A DNA stretch of 55,309 nucleotides from Pseudomonadota bacterium (GTDB taxonomy: Bacteria > Pseudomonadota > Alphaproteobacteria > Sphingomonadales > Sphingomonadaceae): positions 1 to 55,309 of the forward strand of contig CAUJJI010000240.1 in the NCBI GenBank assembly GCA_963205265.1, given 5' to 3'. The translations under genes and the position numbers were made by a program. The notes under the pieces were generated by a model that was not told where the DNA came from, did not search any database, and was given only the letters and a program-made list of their open reading frames with translations. Position 1 is the stretch's first letter. Each line of letters begins with the position of its first letter. Below are positions 10,095 through 19,302 of the stretch, piece after piece.

Positions 10095-11120
10095 ATGACC
10101 CAACCCCGCACCGACTGGACCCGCGCCGAGATCGCGGAGCTCTTCGACCTGCCGTTCACCGAGCTGCTGTTCCGCGCCGCCGAGACGCATCGCGCGCATC
10201 ACCGGCCCGACGAGGTGCAGCTGTGCACGCTGCTGTCGATCAAGACCGGCGGCTGCCCGGAGGACTGCGGCTATTGCTCGCAGTCGGCCAGCGCCGACAG
10301 CGGCGTCGCCGCGACCAAGCTGATGGACGTGCGCGCGGTGCTGCAGTCGGCGGCGCAGGCCAGGGACGCCGGCAGCCAGCGCTTCTGCATGGGCGCCGCC
10401 TGGCGCAATCCCAAGGACCGCGACATGCCGGCGATCGTCGAGATCGTGAAGGGCGTGCGCGCCATGGGGCTCGAGACCTGCATGACGCTGGGCATGCTGA
10501 CCCCGCGCCAGGCCGAGACCCTGGCCGAGGCCGGGCTCGACTACTACAACCACAACATCGACACCTCGCCCGAACGCTACGGCGAGGTCATCACCACCCG
10601 CACCTTCGACGACCGGCTGGCGACGCTCGACAACGTGCGCAATGCCGGGATCAACGTCTGCTCGGGCGGCATCGTCGGCATGGGCGAGACGCGCGAGGAC
10701 CGCGTCGGCTTCGTCCACGCGCTGGCGACCTTGCCGCGCCATCCCGAAAGCGTGCCGGTCAACGCGCTGGTGCCGGTCAAGGGCACGGTGCTGGGCGACA
10801 TGCTGGCCGACACGCCGCTGGCGAAGATCGACGACATCGAGGTCGTCCGCACCGGCGCCGTCGCCCGCATCACCATGCCGATGAGCATGGTGCGCCTCTC
10901 CGCCGGCCGCGAGGCGATGTCCGAGGCGACGCAGGCGCTGTGCTTCCTCGCCGGGGCGAACTCGATCTTTACCGGCGATCGCCTGCTCACCGCGCCCAAT
11001 GCCGGCGACGATGCCGACGGCGCGCTGTTCGCCAAGCTAGGCCTCAAGGCCATGGAAGGCGAGGAGCCGATGCGGGCAGCGGGCAGCTGCCAGCGGATCG
11101 ACGCCAGCCGCGCCGCCTAG
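10095..11120 (+). CDS. bioB: Biotin synthase
   Basis: A 341-residue radical-SAM enzyme that inserts sulfur into dethiobiotin, the last step of biotin synthesis. The CxxxCxxC cluster motif is CPEDCGYC (Cys54, Cys58, Cys61), and [11 protein letters not shown] and [12 protein letters not shown] are family hallmarks, the Cys in the latter being among the ligands of the second cluster. Start ATG directly follows the repeat-filled gap; no strong ribosome site. First gene of the bio operon, 11 bases before bioF. Confidence 0.97.
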   Translation: MTQPRTDWTRAEIAELFDLPFTELLFRAAETHRAHHRPDEVQLCTLLSIKTGGCPEDCGYCSQSASADSGVAATKLMDVRAVLQSAAQARDAGSQRFCMGAAWRNPKDRDMPAIVEIVKGVRAMGLETCMTLGMLTPRQAETLAEAGLDYYNHNIDTSPERYGEVITTRTFDDRLATLDNVRNAGINVCSGGIVGMGETREDRVGFVHALATLPRHPESVPVNALVPVKGTVLGDMLADTPLAKIDDIEVVRTGAVARITMPMSMVRLSAGREAMSEATQALCFLAGANSIFTGDRLLTAPNAGDDADGALFAKLGLKAMEGEEPMRAAGSCQRIDASRAA

Positions 11121-11131
11121 AGCCCGGGTTG

Positions 11132-12295
11132 GTGGGCGCGCTCGATTCCCGCTTCGCCGAAGCGCTGCGCAGGATCGAAAGCCAGGGCCAACTCCGAACG
11201 CTCAGGGCGACGGCGATGGGCACCGGCGGCCGGCTGCGGCGCGACGGGCGCGAGCTTCTGGACTTTTCGAGCAACGACTACCTCGGCCTGTCGCAGCACC
11301 CGCTGCTGGCCGAGCGCAGCGCCGCCTACGCCGCGCAGTTCGGCGCGGGCGCCGGCGCATCGCGCCTCGTCACCGGGACCAGCGAGGCGCACCTCGCGCT
11401 GGAAGCCAGGATCGCTGCGTTCAAGGGCACCGAGGCGGCGCTGCTGTTCGCCTCGGGCTGGCAGGCCAATGCCGCGGTGATCCCCGCGCTGCTCAAGGCG
11501 GCGCCGGGCGCGGCGGTCTTCACCGATCGGCTGGTCCACGCCAGCCTGCACCACGGCTGCGCCGCTGCCGGCGCGCGCGAGATCCGCTTCCGCCACAACG
11601 ACCTCGACGACCTCGAGGCCCTGCTCGCGGCGAAAGGCGCGGCGGCACCGGCTCGCATCATCGTCACCGAGAGCGTCTTCAGCATGGACGGCGACTGCGC
11701 CGACCTTCCCCGCCTGGCCGAGATCGCCCGCCGCCACGACGCCTTCCTGTTCGTCGACGAGGCCCATGCCACCGGGGTGCTGGGCCCCGGCGGTGCCGGC
11801 CTTGCCGCGGCGGCGCCCGGCGGCGTCGATCTCGCCATGGGCACATTCAGCAAGGCGATGGGCGGCTTCGGCGCCTACGTCGCCGGCTCGCGCCTGCTCT
11901 GCGACTATCTGGTCAACGCCTGCGGCGGCTTCATCTACTCGACCGCGCCGCCGCCCGCCGTGCTCGGCGCGATCGACGCCGCGCTCGATCTGGTGCCGGC
12001 GATGGATGCGGAGCGGGCGCAGCTCGCCACGCTCGCCGACCGGCTGCGCAGCGGCCTTGCCCAACTCGGCATCGACACCGCCGAGTCGCGCACGCAGATC
12101 GTGCCCGCCGTCGTCGGCGATGCCGCCCGGGCGGTCGATCTCAGCCGCAAGCTGGCGGAGCGCGGCCTGCTGGCCGCAGCCATCCGCCCGCCGACGGTGC
12201 CGCCGGGAACCAGCCGCCTGCGGCTGGCCCTGCGCGCGACGCTGGCGCCCGGCGACGTCGACCGGCTGATCGAAGCCCTGCGGGACTGCCTGTGA
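11132..12295 (+). CDS. bioF: 8-amino-7-oxononanoate synthase
   Basis: A 387-residue PLP enzyme joining pimeloyl-ACP and alanine. FSSNDYLGLSQHP near residue 46, VDEAHATGVLGPGG near 209, and the PLP lysine in GTFSKAMGG (Lys242) identify it. The start is most likely GTG at 11132; a TTG three bases earlier is the alternative and no ATG fits. It begins 11 bases after bioB and its TGA overlaps the GTG of the next gene (GTGA), so the operon is translationally coupled. Confidence 0.95.
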   Translation: MGALDSRFAEALRRIESQGQLRTLRATAMGTGGRLRRDGRELLDFSSNDYLGLSQHPLLAERSAAYAAQFGAGAGASRLVTGTSEAHLALEARIAAFKGTEAALLFASGWQANAAVIPALLKAAPGAAVFTDRLVHASLHHGCAAAGAREIRFRHNDLDDLEALLAAKGAAAPARIIVTESVFSMDGDCADLPRLAEIARRHDAFLFVDEAHATGVLGPGGAGLAAAAPGGVDLAMGTFSKAMGGFGAYVAGSRLLCDYLVNACGGFIYSTAPPPAVLGAIDAALDLVPAMDAERAQLATLADRLRSGLAQLGIDTAESRTQIVPAVVGDAARAVDLSRKLAERGLLAAAIRPPTVPPGTSRLRLALRATLAPGDVDRLIEALRDCL

Positions 12296-12957
12296 TCCTG
12301 CTGTTCATGCACGGCTGGGGCTTCGACGCCGGCTTCTGGCAGCCGCTGGCCGCCCTGCTGGCCGACTGCCGCATCGTGAGCGACGACCGCGGCTATTTTG
12401 GCCCGCCGCATGAGCCGGCGATCGCAGAAGACTGCCTGGTCGTCGCGCACAGCTTCGGCGCGATGCGCGCCCTTGCCACGCCGCCGCCGCACTGCCGCGG
12501 CATGGTCGCCATCAACGGCTTCGACCGCTTCGTCCCCGCCGTCCCGCGCCGCGTGCTCGACCGCATGATCGCCCGGCTGCAAACCGCACCGTCCCAGGTC
12601 CTGGCAGACTTCCGCCGCCGCTGCGGCGACGATACGCCGGTCGCCACCCCCGTGCCCAGGCGCCTGCACGAAGACCTGGTGATCATGCGGGATGGGGATT
12701 TTTCGACCAGGGAATTGCTCCCTCCAGGATCCTCCCCCCTGGCGGGAGAATCGCAGGTCGGCCACCCACCCTTCCCCATCCTCTCGCTCCAGGCCGCAAA
12801 CGACCCCCTGTTGCCGCAGTCCCTGCGCGACGGGGCCTTTGCCGGCGCGGCACAGGTCGAGCGTCGCGTCCATCCCGCCGGCGGCCATTTGCTACCGGTG
12901 AGCGAAGCCCCATATTGCGCACGGGCCATCAGGGACTTCATGGAGCGCCTGGCATGA
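12292..12957 (+). CDS. Alpha/beta hydrolase, probable pimeloyl-ACP methyl ester esterase (BioH/BioG-like)
   Basis: A 221-residue alpha/beta hydrolase. The oxyanion stretch is LFMHGWGFDAGFW, the nucleophile Ser lies in VVAHSFGAMRAL, the acid in AANDPLL and the catalytic His in GGHLLPV. Its place between bioF and bioC implies removal of the methyl ester BioC installs, releasing pimeloyl-ACP (inference from operon context and known BioC-BioH logic). It is shorter than E. coli BioH and could equally be called BioG-like. The stretch at about residues 143-162 is encoded by a repeat-like sequence inserted in frame. Starts GTG overlapping bioF by four bases and ends overlapping bioC (ATGA). Confidence 0.82.
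   Translation: MILLFMHGWGFDAGFWQPLAALLADCRIVSDDRGYFGPPHEPAIAEDCLVVAHSFGAMRALATPPPHCRGMVAINGFDRFVPAVPRRVLDRMIARLQTAPSQVLADFRRRCGDDTPVATPVPRRLHEDLVIMRDGDFSTRELLPPGSSPLAGESQVGHPPFPILSLQAANDPLLPQSLRDGAFAGAAQVERRVHPAGGHLLPVSEAPYCARAIRDFMERLA
12718..12775. repeat. Repeat family A-like fragment inside the esterase gene
   Basis: The stretch with CCAGGATCCTCCCCCCTGG and a following GGCGGGAG has the composition and arms of the family A intergenic repeats, but lies inside the reading frame of the bio-operon esterase. It adds about 20 proline/glycine/serine-rich residues (PPGSSPLAGESQVGHPP) just before the strand leading to the catalytic acid, without breaking the frame. Confidence 0.6.
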
Positions 12958-13718
12958 ATGCGGTGCATCGCCGGCAGATCGAGCAGGCCTTCTCCGCCGC
13001 CAGCGACTACGACCGCCACGCCCGCGTGCAGCGGCTGGCGGCGCGGCGGCTGGCGGACCGGATCGCCGGGCTCGCCCTGCCCGAGCGGCCGCGCATCCTC
13101 GAGATCGGCTGCGGCACGGGCTTCCTGACCGAGGCGCTGATGGCCCGCGGCCTGGCGGGCGACTGGCTGATCACCGACATCTCTCCGGCCATGCTCGAAC
13201 GCTGCCGCCGCCGCATCGGCGACGCGCCCGACCGCCGCTTCGCCCTGCTCGACGGCGAGTATGGTGATCCGGGGGAGAGCTTCGACCTCGTCTGCTCGAG
13301 CCTGGCCCTGCAGTGGTTCGACGACCAGCTGGCGGCGCCGGCGCGGATGCTGGGCTGGCTCGTTCCCGGCGGGCACTGCCTGTTCGCGACTCTGGGCGGC
13401 GGCAGCTTCGCCGAATGGCGCGCGGCCCATGCCGCCGAGGGGCTGCGCTCGGGCACGCCGGAATTCCCTGCCGCCACGGCATTCGCGGGAGTCCTGCCCG
13501 GCGACCAGGCGGCGCCGCCCGACATCGAACGCCATGTCGAGAGCCATGCCGGGGCGCTGGACTTCATGCGCGCGCTCAAGGCGATCGGCGCCCATACCGC
13601 CGCGCACCGGCACCGGCCGCTGGCGCCGTCCGACCTGCGCCGGGTCATGCGCAATTTCGAGGCAGGCGGCGCCGCGGTTTCCTACGAGGTCGTGACCTGC
13701 CATTACCGGCGCTCATGA
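12954..13718 (+). CDS. bioC: Malonyl-ACP O-methyltransferase
   Basis: A 254-residue SAM-dependent methyltransferase that masks malonyl-ACP as a methyl ester so that fatty acid synthesis can build the pimelate chain. The SAM-binding motif I is [15 protein letters not shown] near residue 45, followed by TDISPAML and the post-motif [11 protein letters not shown], all typical of BioC. Begins ATG overlapping the esterase stop (ATGA) and ends overlapping bioD (ATGA). Confidence 0.93.
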   Translation: MNAVHRRQIEQAFSAASDYDRHARVQRLAARRLADRIAGLALPERPRILEIGCGTGFLTEALMARGLAGDWLITDISPAMLERCRRRIGDAPDRRFALLDGEYGDPGESFDLVCSSLALQWFDDQLAAPARMLGWLVPGGHCLFATLGGGSFAEWRAAHAAEGLRSGTPEFPAATAFAGVLPGDQAAPPDIERHVESHAGALDFMRALKAIGAHTAAHRHRPLAPSDLRRVMRNFEAGGAAVSYEVVTCHYRRS

Positions 13719-14353
13719 CCGCACCGCGCATCATCGTCACCGGCACCGATACCGATGTCGGCAAGACCGTCTTCGCCGCCGCTCTCGCCGGCGCGATCGG
13801 CGGCCATTACTGGAAGCCGGTCCAGGCCGGGCTCGATGCCGATGGCGCGGGCGATGCCGACGCCGTCGCCCGCCTTTCGGGACTGCCTGCCGAGCGCATC
13901 CTGCCCGAAGCCTATCGCCTGACGACGGCCTGCTCGCCGCACCGCGCCGCCGAGATCGACCAGGTGACGATCGACCCGGCGAGCCTCGCCCTGCCCGCAG
14001 TCGACGGTCCTCTGGTAATCGAGGGCGCCGGCGGCGTGCTGGTGCCGCTGACGCGCAGGCTGACCTATGCCGACCTGTTCCGGCAATGGCGCGCGCCGGT
14101 AGTGCTGGTCGCCCGCACCAGCCTGGGCACGATCAACCATTCGCTGCTGTCCCTGGAAGCGCTGCGCCATCGGCAAGTGCCGGTGCTGGGCGTGGCCTTC
14201 GTCGGCGAGGCCAATCCCGACAGCGAGGCGACGATCGCCGCCATGGGCGATGCCCGCCACCTCGGCCGGCTGCCCCATCTCGATCCGCTCGACCGGGCCT
14301 CGCTGGCGGCAGCCTTTCGCGCAAGCTTCGCGGTCGCGGACTTCCTGCCGTGA
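13715..14353 (+). CDS. bioD: Dethiobiotin synthetase
   Basis: A 212-residue P-loop enzyme closing the ureido ring with CO2 and ATP. The P-loop is GTDTDVGKT near residue 10, with YWKPVQAG following and the family motif [13 protein letters not shown] near residue 95. Starts with ATG inside the bioC stop (ATGA) and its own TGA overlaps the GTG of bioA. Family-typical length. Confidence 0.96.
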   Translation: MTAPRIIVTGTDTDVGKTVFAAALAGAIGGHYWKPVQAGLDADGAGDADAVARLSGLPAERILPEAYRLTTACSPHRAAEIDQVTIDPASLALPAVDGPLVIEGAGGVLVPLTRRLTYADLFRQWRAPVVLVARTSLGTINHSLLSLEALRHRQVPVLGVAFVGEANPDSEATIAAMGDARHLGRLPHLDPLDRASLAAAFRASFAVADFLP

Positions 14354-15606
14354 CTTCGCCCGTCTGGCATCCCTTCACCCAGCACGGCCTGGAAGAGCCG
14401 ATCCCGCTGGTCGAGCGGGCAGAAGGCGCGGCGCTCTACACGGCCGACGGGCGGCGAGTGGTCGACGCCATCTCCAGCTGGTGGGTGACGACCCACGGGC
14501 ACAGCCACCCGCGCATCGTCGCCGCGATTGCCGAGCAGGCGGGCAAGCTCGACCAGCTGATCTTCGCGGGCTGGACTCACGAACCGGCGGAGCGGCTGGC
14601 GCGCGATCTCGTGGCGATGATGCCCGCCCCGCTGAGCCACGTGTTCTTCTCGGATTCGGGTTCGACCAGCGTCGAAGTCGCGCTCAAGATGGCGCTGGGC
14701 TACTGGGCCAACCGCGGCGAGCCGCGCCATCGCATCCTGGTGATGGAGCACAGCTATCACGGCGACACCATCGGCGCGATGTCGGTCGGCGCGCGCGGCG
14801 TGTTCAACCGCACTTACGAGCCGCTGCTGTTCGATGTCGGCACGGTCCCCTTCCCCGCCGCGGGGCGCGAGCAGGCGACGCTCGACGCGCTCGAGGCGGC
14901 CTGCCGCAGCGGCGATGCGGCCGCCTTCATCATCGAGCCGCTGGTGCTGGGAGCCGGCGGCATGCTGGTCTACCCGCCGCCGGTCCTGGCCGAGATGCGC
15001 CGTATCTGCGCCCGGCACCAGGTGCTGTTCATCGCCGACGAGGTCCTGACCGGCTGGGGCCGCACCGGCACGCTGCTGGCCTGCGAGCAGGCGGGCATCG
15101 TTCCCGACCTGCTGTGCATGGCCAAGGGCCTGACCGGCGGCTCGCTGCCGCTGGCGGTCACGCTTGCCACGCCCGAAATCTTCGCGGCGCACTGGTCGAC
15201 CGACCCGGCCCGCCAGTTCTTCCATTCCTCCAGCTACACCGCCAACCCGATCGCCTGCGCCGCCGCCAATGCCAACCTGGCGATCTGGCGCGAGGAGCCG
15301 GTCCGCCAGCGCATTGCCACGCTAGTCGATCGGCAGGCGGCCCTGCTGGCGCAGCTCTCGCGCCTGCCGGGCGTGACCGATCCGCGCCAGCAGGGCACGA
15401 TCATAGCGCTCGACGTGGCGGACCCGCAGGGCGGCTACCTGTCGCAGCTGGGGCCTGCCCTGAAAGCCAGCCTGGCGCAGTCCTCGGTGCTGCTGCGCCC
15501 GCTCGGCAACACGATCTACGTCATGCCGCCCTATTGCATCGACCAGGCCGACCTCGACCAGGTCGCTACGGCGATCGCCGAAGCGGTGGACGCGGTCAGG
15601 CGCTGA
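14350..15606 (+). CDS. bioA: Adenosylmethionine-8-amino-7-oxononanoate aminotransferase
   Basis: A 418-residue class III PLP aminotransferase making 7,8-diaminopelargonate with SAM as amino donor. It opens with WHPFTQH, has [16 protein letters not shown], the cofactor aspartate in [14 protein letters not shown], and PLP Lys259 in [15 protein letters not shown] start overlaps bioD (GTGA). Last gene of the bio operon; its 3' end overlaps the converging ACT gene by 11 bases, and no terminator is apparent. Confidence 0.96.
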   Translation: MTSPVWHPFTQHGLEEPIPLVERAEGAALYTADGRRVVDAISSWWVTTHGHSHPRIVAAIAEQAGKLDQLIFAGWTHEPAERLARDLVAMMPAPLSHVFFSDSGSTSVEVALKMALGYWANRGEPRHRILVMEHSYHGDTIGAMSVGARGVFNRTYEPLLFDVGTVPFPAAGREQATLDALEAACRSGDAAAFIIEPLVLGAGGMLVYPPPVLAEMRRICARHQVLFIADEVLTGWGRTGTLLACEQAGIVPDLLCMAKGLTGGSLPLAVTLATPEIFAAHWSTDPARQFFHSSSYTANPIACAAANANLAIWREEPVRQRIATLVDRQAALLAQLSRLPGVTDPRQQGTIIALDVADPQGGYLSQLGPALKASLAQSSVLLRPLGNTIYVMPPYCIDQADLDQVATAIAEAVDAVRR

Positions 15607-16111
15607 TGGTGAAATCGACCATGATCTCGCCCGAAATCGCCTCGAGCGCGGCGCGCAGCTGCTCGGTGGAAACGGCATCCGGCAGGGTCAGCCGCGCGGT
15701 CGCCTTGAAGATCGGCTCGCCCGACCACGAGCCGGGCTGGGTCTCGGTCTCGAAATCCTCGATATTGACCTGCAGCCCGCTCAGCACCGTCGTCACTTCG
15801 CGGACGATGCCGGGACGATCCTGGCCGACCAGCTCGAGCAGGAGCGACACGCGGTCGCCAGGCGCGGCTTCGCCGGCGGGCACGACCGAGACATGCAGGC
15901 CCACGGCGTCGACTGCCGCCACCGCCCGCTCGAGATCGGGAACAGCACCGGCATCGAGCTCGACGAGCACGGCGCCGACATATTTGCCGCCGAGGTGGCT
16001 GAGATGACTCTCCAGCCAGTTGCCGCCCGAGGCGTAGACCGCCTCGGCCATCGCCTGGGTCAAGCCGGGACGATCGCTCCCGAGCACGGACAGGATCACT
16101 CGCGATCGCAT
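15596..16111 (-). CDS. Double ACT-domain protein (GcvR-like)
   Basis: A 171-residue protein built from two ACT domains, about residues 3-78 and 88-165, each opening with a GxDRPGL/GQDRPGI motif that in this fold binds small ligands such as amino acids. The nearest known role is that of the glycine cleavage system repressor GcvR, but no gcv genes are present here, so the function stays a ligand-sensing regulator by inference. ATG at 16111. Converges on bioA and is divergent from the polysaccharide operon. Confidence 0.85.
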   Translation of the reverse strand: MRSRVILSVLGSDRPGLTQAMAEAVYASGGNWLESHLSHLGGKYVGAVLVELDAGAVPDLERAVAAVDAVGLHVSVVPAGEAAPGDRVSLLLELVGQDRPGIVREVTTVLSGLQVNIEDFETETQPGSWSGEPIFKATARLTLPDAVSTEQLRAALEAISGEIMVDFTISA

Positions 16112-16380
16112 TGGACCTCACCCTTTCGCATCGTTGCGCCGCCTTATGGCAGGTTTGCAGCGGGATTGAAGGCTCTGCTTGGTCCCGGCGCGATAGCCGG
16201 GTCTGGATGGCTCGCTCGACAGGCGTAATATCCTTTATGTTACACCCGCTCGTTACCCCTGCGGCGTCAGGCGAAATTTCGCAGGTTTCCGCAGGATTTA
16301 AGTGAACGTTTACCAGAGACGGTAATAAGGCCCGCGACCAAGGGCAGGGGCAGATCGCCACTGCAAAAAGACGGGCCAGG
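16112..16380. promoter_or_regulatory. Divergent intergenic region ahead of polysaccharide operon
   Basis: No gene seen in these 269 bases. The part nearest the plus-strand operon is locally AT-rich (around 16225-16330), with TTTATGTTACA and the loosely symmetric GTTTAC...GGTAAT (about 16309-16326). The promoter for the five-gene operon probably lies here, but I cannot fix -35 and -10 boxes. The ribosome site before 16381 is weak. Confidence 0.4.
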
Positions 16381-17409
16381 ATGAGACTTCCGCTTGCCAT
16401 TGCTGTCGCCTGGCTCGGCGCCGCGAGCACCGCCGTCGCGGCTGCCGCTCCCCTGCCCGTGCAGTGGCAGGAGAGATCTGCCGACGGCCGCCAGACGACC
16501 TGGCACGCGACGCTGGACCTGCGCGAACTGCCTGCCGGCACCGTGCCGGCAGCGGTCACGGCCGTCGTCACCACCGCGGCCGGCCCGCAGGCGACGGTCG
16601 CTCCCCGGCTCGCCATCGCCCTCAATGGACTGGTCGTCGCCCGCGGCCGCGCGGCACCGGACGGCCGGACGGAACTGCAAGCCGAGATCTCGGGCAAGGT
16701 CCTGTCGACCCGGAACCACCTTGCGGTGGCGGCGACGCTTCCGGCGGCGGCTTGCGGCGCGGGCCCCTGCGATCTGCGCAGCGCCGGCCTGTCGCTGAGC
16801 CTCGATCTCGAACCCGGAGCTGCGCGAACGCCGGACATGAGCTTCGCGTCGCTCGTCAGCCGCTTCGGCACGGGGATAGCGATCCAGGCGGCAAGCGCGG
16901 GCGAGCGCCGGCTGGGCGAGAGGGCAGCCCGGGCCGTGGCGCCGCATGCGCCCCGGCTCTCGCAGGCGGCAGCATCGATCGTCGTCAGCCGCACCACTCC
17001 GCAGGGCACCCGGCCGGCGCTGCGTTTCGACCGCGGCCCCGTCGAAATCCGCGACGCCGATGGCCGCACGCTTTACGACCAGCGCCGTCTCGAGGCACTG
17101 ACGATCGTCCAGGCCACTTCGCGCGGCGCGACACCGGTGCTGTGGATCAGGCCCGGACGGGATGGCCCGCCGCCGACGCTGGACCTCGACTACGGCACCC
17201 TTGCCCTGTTTGGCCGCGATGGCCGCGAGATCGCCTTTGCGCCCGGGCAGGACCGCGCCGCGACCGTCATCTACGCAGCGGAAGCGCGGCAGGATGCGCG
17301 TTTCGCGCTCACCTGGCGCCTCGCCGTCCTGGCCGCCTGGCTGGCGGCAACCGTAGGCTTCGCCCTGGTGCTGCGCCGCATTCCCCGGCTCGAACCGAAG
17401 GCGGCCTGA
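16381..17409 (+). CDS. BcsB-like periplasmic subunit with C-terminal membrane anchor
   Basis: A 342-residue protein with a signal peptide (cleavage expected after about AVA, residue 20), a periplasmic beta-rich region and one C-terminal membrane segment (about residues 312-333) ending in a short basic tail. The module RLAIALNGLVVARG followed by a KVLSTRNHLAVAATLP stretch and a CGAGPCDL pair of cysteines recalls the carbohydrate-binding/flavodoxin-like modules of BcsB. It is less than half the length of ordinary BcsB, so it would hold only one such unit. It precedes the family 2 glycosyltransferase by three bases, the same relation BcsB has to BcsA. Proposed role: anchoring and guiding the nascent polymer outside the synthase. 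Similarity is judged by eye and is weak. Confidence 0.6.
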   Translation: MRLPLAIAVAWLGAASTAVAAAAPLPVQWQERSADGRQTTWHATLDLRELPAGTVPAAVTAVVTTAAGPQATVAPRLAIALNGLVVARGRAAPDGRTELQAEISGKVLSTRNHLAVAATLPAAACGAGPCDLRSAGLSLSLDLEPGAARTPDMSFASLVSRFGTGIAIQAASAGERRLGERAARAVAPHAPRLSQAAASIVVSRTTPQGTRPALRFDRGPVEIRDADGRTLYDQRRLEALTIVQATSRGATPVLWIRPGRDGPPPTLDLDYGTLALFGRDGREIAFAPGQDRAATVIYAAEARQDARFALTWRLAVLAAWLAATVGFALVLRRIPRLEPKAA

Positions 17410-17412
17410 GCG

Positions 17413-19302
17413 ATGGGTGCACTCTCCTACAGCGACATCTGCACCGGCGATCACCTCGTCGAAAGCGGCCTGATCACGCTCGCGCAGCTCGACGAGGCCA
17501 GCAGCCTGGCCGAACGCTGGGGCACTTCGCTGCCCGACGTGCTGATGTCGCGCCGCTGGCTCCGGGCCGACGACTACTACCGCGTGCTCGCCGCGCGCTT
17601 CGACATCGACTTCGTCGACCTGCAGGCCGATCCGCCCGACGGCGCCCTGCTCCACGAGGCCGAGGCCGAGCGCTACGCCCGCGAGCTGACCATGCCCTGG
17701 AAGCTGCGGAACGGCCGGCTCGTCGTCGCCACTGCCCGGCCGGGGCCCGAGGCAGTGCTCTACGCCCGCCAGGGCTGGGGCCGCGACATCGACCTGGTGC
17801 TGACTTCGAAGTTCGACATCCTCTGGTCGCTGCAGCGGATCTTCGGCAACGACCATTCGCGCCGCGCCGTGCACGAACTGGCCGAACTCGATCCCGAAAT
17901 GTCGGCGCAGACCGTATTCACCCGGTCGCAGCTGATCGCCGCCTGGCTGATCCTGACCGCCCTCACCGCCGGCCTGTGCATCGCACCGGTCGCGACCCTG
18001 ATCGCGATCAACCTTGCGATGGGCGTCTTCTATCTCGGCAACTTCCTGTTCAAGGGCCTGCTCGTCTGGGTCGGCGCCCGCCACCAGCGCCAGAGCGCGC
18101 TGGCGATCGACACCGAGGTGCGGCTGCTGCGCGACGAGGACCTGCCGGTCTTCACCATCCTGGTGCCGATGTTCCGCGAGCCCGAAGTGCTGCCGATCCT
18201 GACCGGGGCGCTGCGCAAGCTCGACTATCCGCAAGCCAAGCTCGACATCAAGATCGTGCTGGAGGAAGGCGATCACGAAACGATCGAGGCGGCCAAGGCG
18301 CTGGGCCTGGAAGGCATCTTCGACATCATCCGCGTGCCCGTCTCGCAGCCGCAGACCAAGCCCAAGGCCTGCAACTACGCGCTGCGCTATGCCCGCGGCG
18401 ACTACCTCGTGATCTACGACGCCGAGGACAAGCCCGAACCCGACCAGCTCAAGAAAGTGGTCGTCGCCTTTCGCCAGGCGCCCGAAAACACCGCCTGCAT
18501 CCAGTGCCGGCTCAACTACTACAATGCCGAGGAGAACTGGCTTACCCGCCTGTTCACGCTCGACTATTCGCTGTGGTTCGACCTCATGCTGCCGGGGCTG
18601 GAGCGGCTGCGCATCCCGATCCCGCTGGGCGGCACGTCGAACCATTTCAAGACCCACGTCCTGCGCGAGCTGCGTGCCTGGGACCCGTTCAACGTAACCG
18701 AGGACGCCGACCTCGGCATCAGGATGACGCAGAAGGGCTATCGGGTCGGAGTGATCGACGCGACGACTTTCGAAGAGGCCAACGTCTCGCAGCGCAACTG
18801 GATCCGGCAGCGCTCGCGCTGGATCAAGGGCTACATGCAGACCTTCCTGGTGCACACCAGGCGCCCGATCCACCTGCTCCGCACGATCGGGCCGCTGGGG
18901 ACGCTGGGCTTCGTCTTCTTCATCGGCGGCACGATGCTGTCGGGGCTGCTCAATCCCATCTTCTGGGCGACTTTCGCCGCCTGGGGGCTGACTCGCACCG
19001 GCCTGTTCGAGGCCGTCTTCCCGCCGCCCCTGCTTTACCTTAGCCTGTTCAACCTCGTGCTGGGCAACGGCCTGCTCGTCTACCTGATGATGCTTGCGCC
19101 GTTCCGCCGGCGCTGGCTGGCGCTGGTGCCCTACAGCCTGACGGTCATGTGGTACTGGGTGCTGATGTCGGTGGCGGCCTGGAAGGGCTTCTGGCAACTG
19201 ATCACCAAGCCGTTCTACTGGGAAAAGACGCAGCACGGGCTTTCCAAGTTCACCGCCAGGGAGGTCGCCCAGGCCATGCAGCCGGACACCGCGGCAGCAT
19301 GA
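17413..19302 (+). CDS. Processive family 2 glycosyltransferase with N-terminal MshEN/T2SSE_N-like domain
   Basis: A 629-residue membrane polysaccharide synthase. Residues 1-145 resemble the MshEN/T2SSE_N fold (GDHLVESGLITLAQLDEA, then TSLPDVLMSRRWL), a known c-di-GMP-binding type, though the usual RLG arginines are missing. Two membrane segments (about 173-219) precede the catalytic domain: EEGD 284-287, DAED 336-339, TED 429-431 and QRSRW 466-470, the complete D,D,D,QxxRW set of processive GT2 enzymes. Three or four further membrane segments follow (about 492-590). There is no C-terminal PilZ domain, unlike BcsA. E. coli NfrB joins the same two domain types but in the other order. The TGA overlaps the next gene (ATGA). 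Polymer unknown. Confidence 0.88.
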   Translation: MGALSYSDICTGDHLVESGLITLAQLDEASSLAERWGTSLPDVLMSRRWLRADDYYRVLAARFDIDFVDLQADPPDGALLHEAEAERYARELTMPWKLRNGRLVVATARPGPEAVLYARQGWGRDIDLVLTSKFDILWSLQRIFGNDHSRRAVHELAELDPEMSAQTVFTRSQLIAAWLILTALTAGLCIAPVATLIAINLAMGVFYLGNFLFKGLLVWVGARHQRQSALAIDTEVRLLRDEDLPVFTILVPMFREPEVLPILTGALRKLDYPQAKLDIKIVLEEGDHETIEAAKALGLEGIFDIIRVPVSQPQTKPKACNYALRYARGDYLVIYDAEDKPEPDQLKKVVVAFRQAPENTACIQCRLNYYNAEENWLTRLFTLDYSLWFDLMLPGLERLRIPIPLGGTSNHFKTHVLRELRAWDPFNVTEDADLGIRMTQKGYRVGVIDATTFEEANVSQRNWIRQRSRWIKGYMQTFLVHTRRPIHLLRTIGPLGTLGFVFFIGGTMLSGLLNPIFWATFAAWGLTRTGLFEAVFPPPLLYLSLFNLVLGNGLLVYLMMLAPFRRRWLALVPYSLTVMWYWVLMSVAAWKGFWQLITKPFYWEKTQHGLSKFTAREVAQAMQPDTAAA

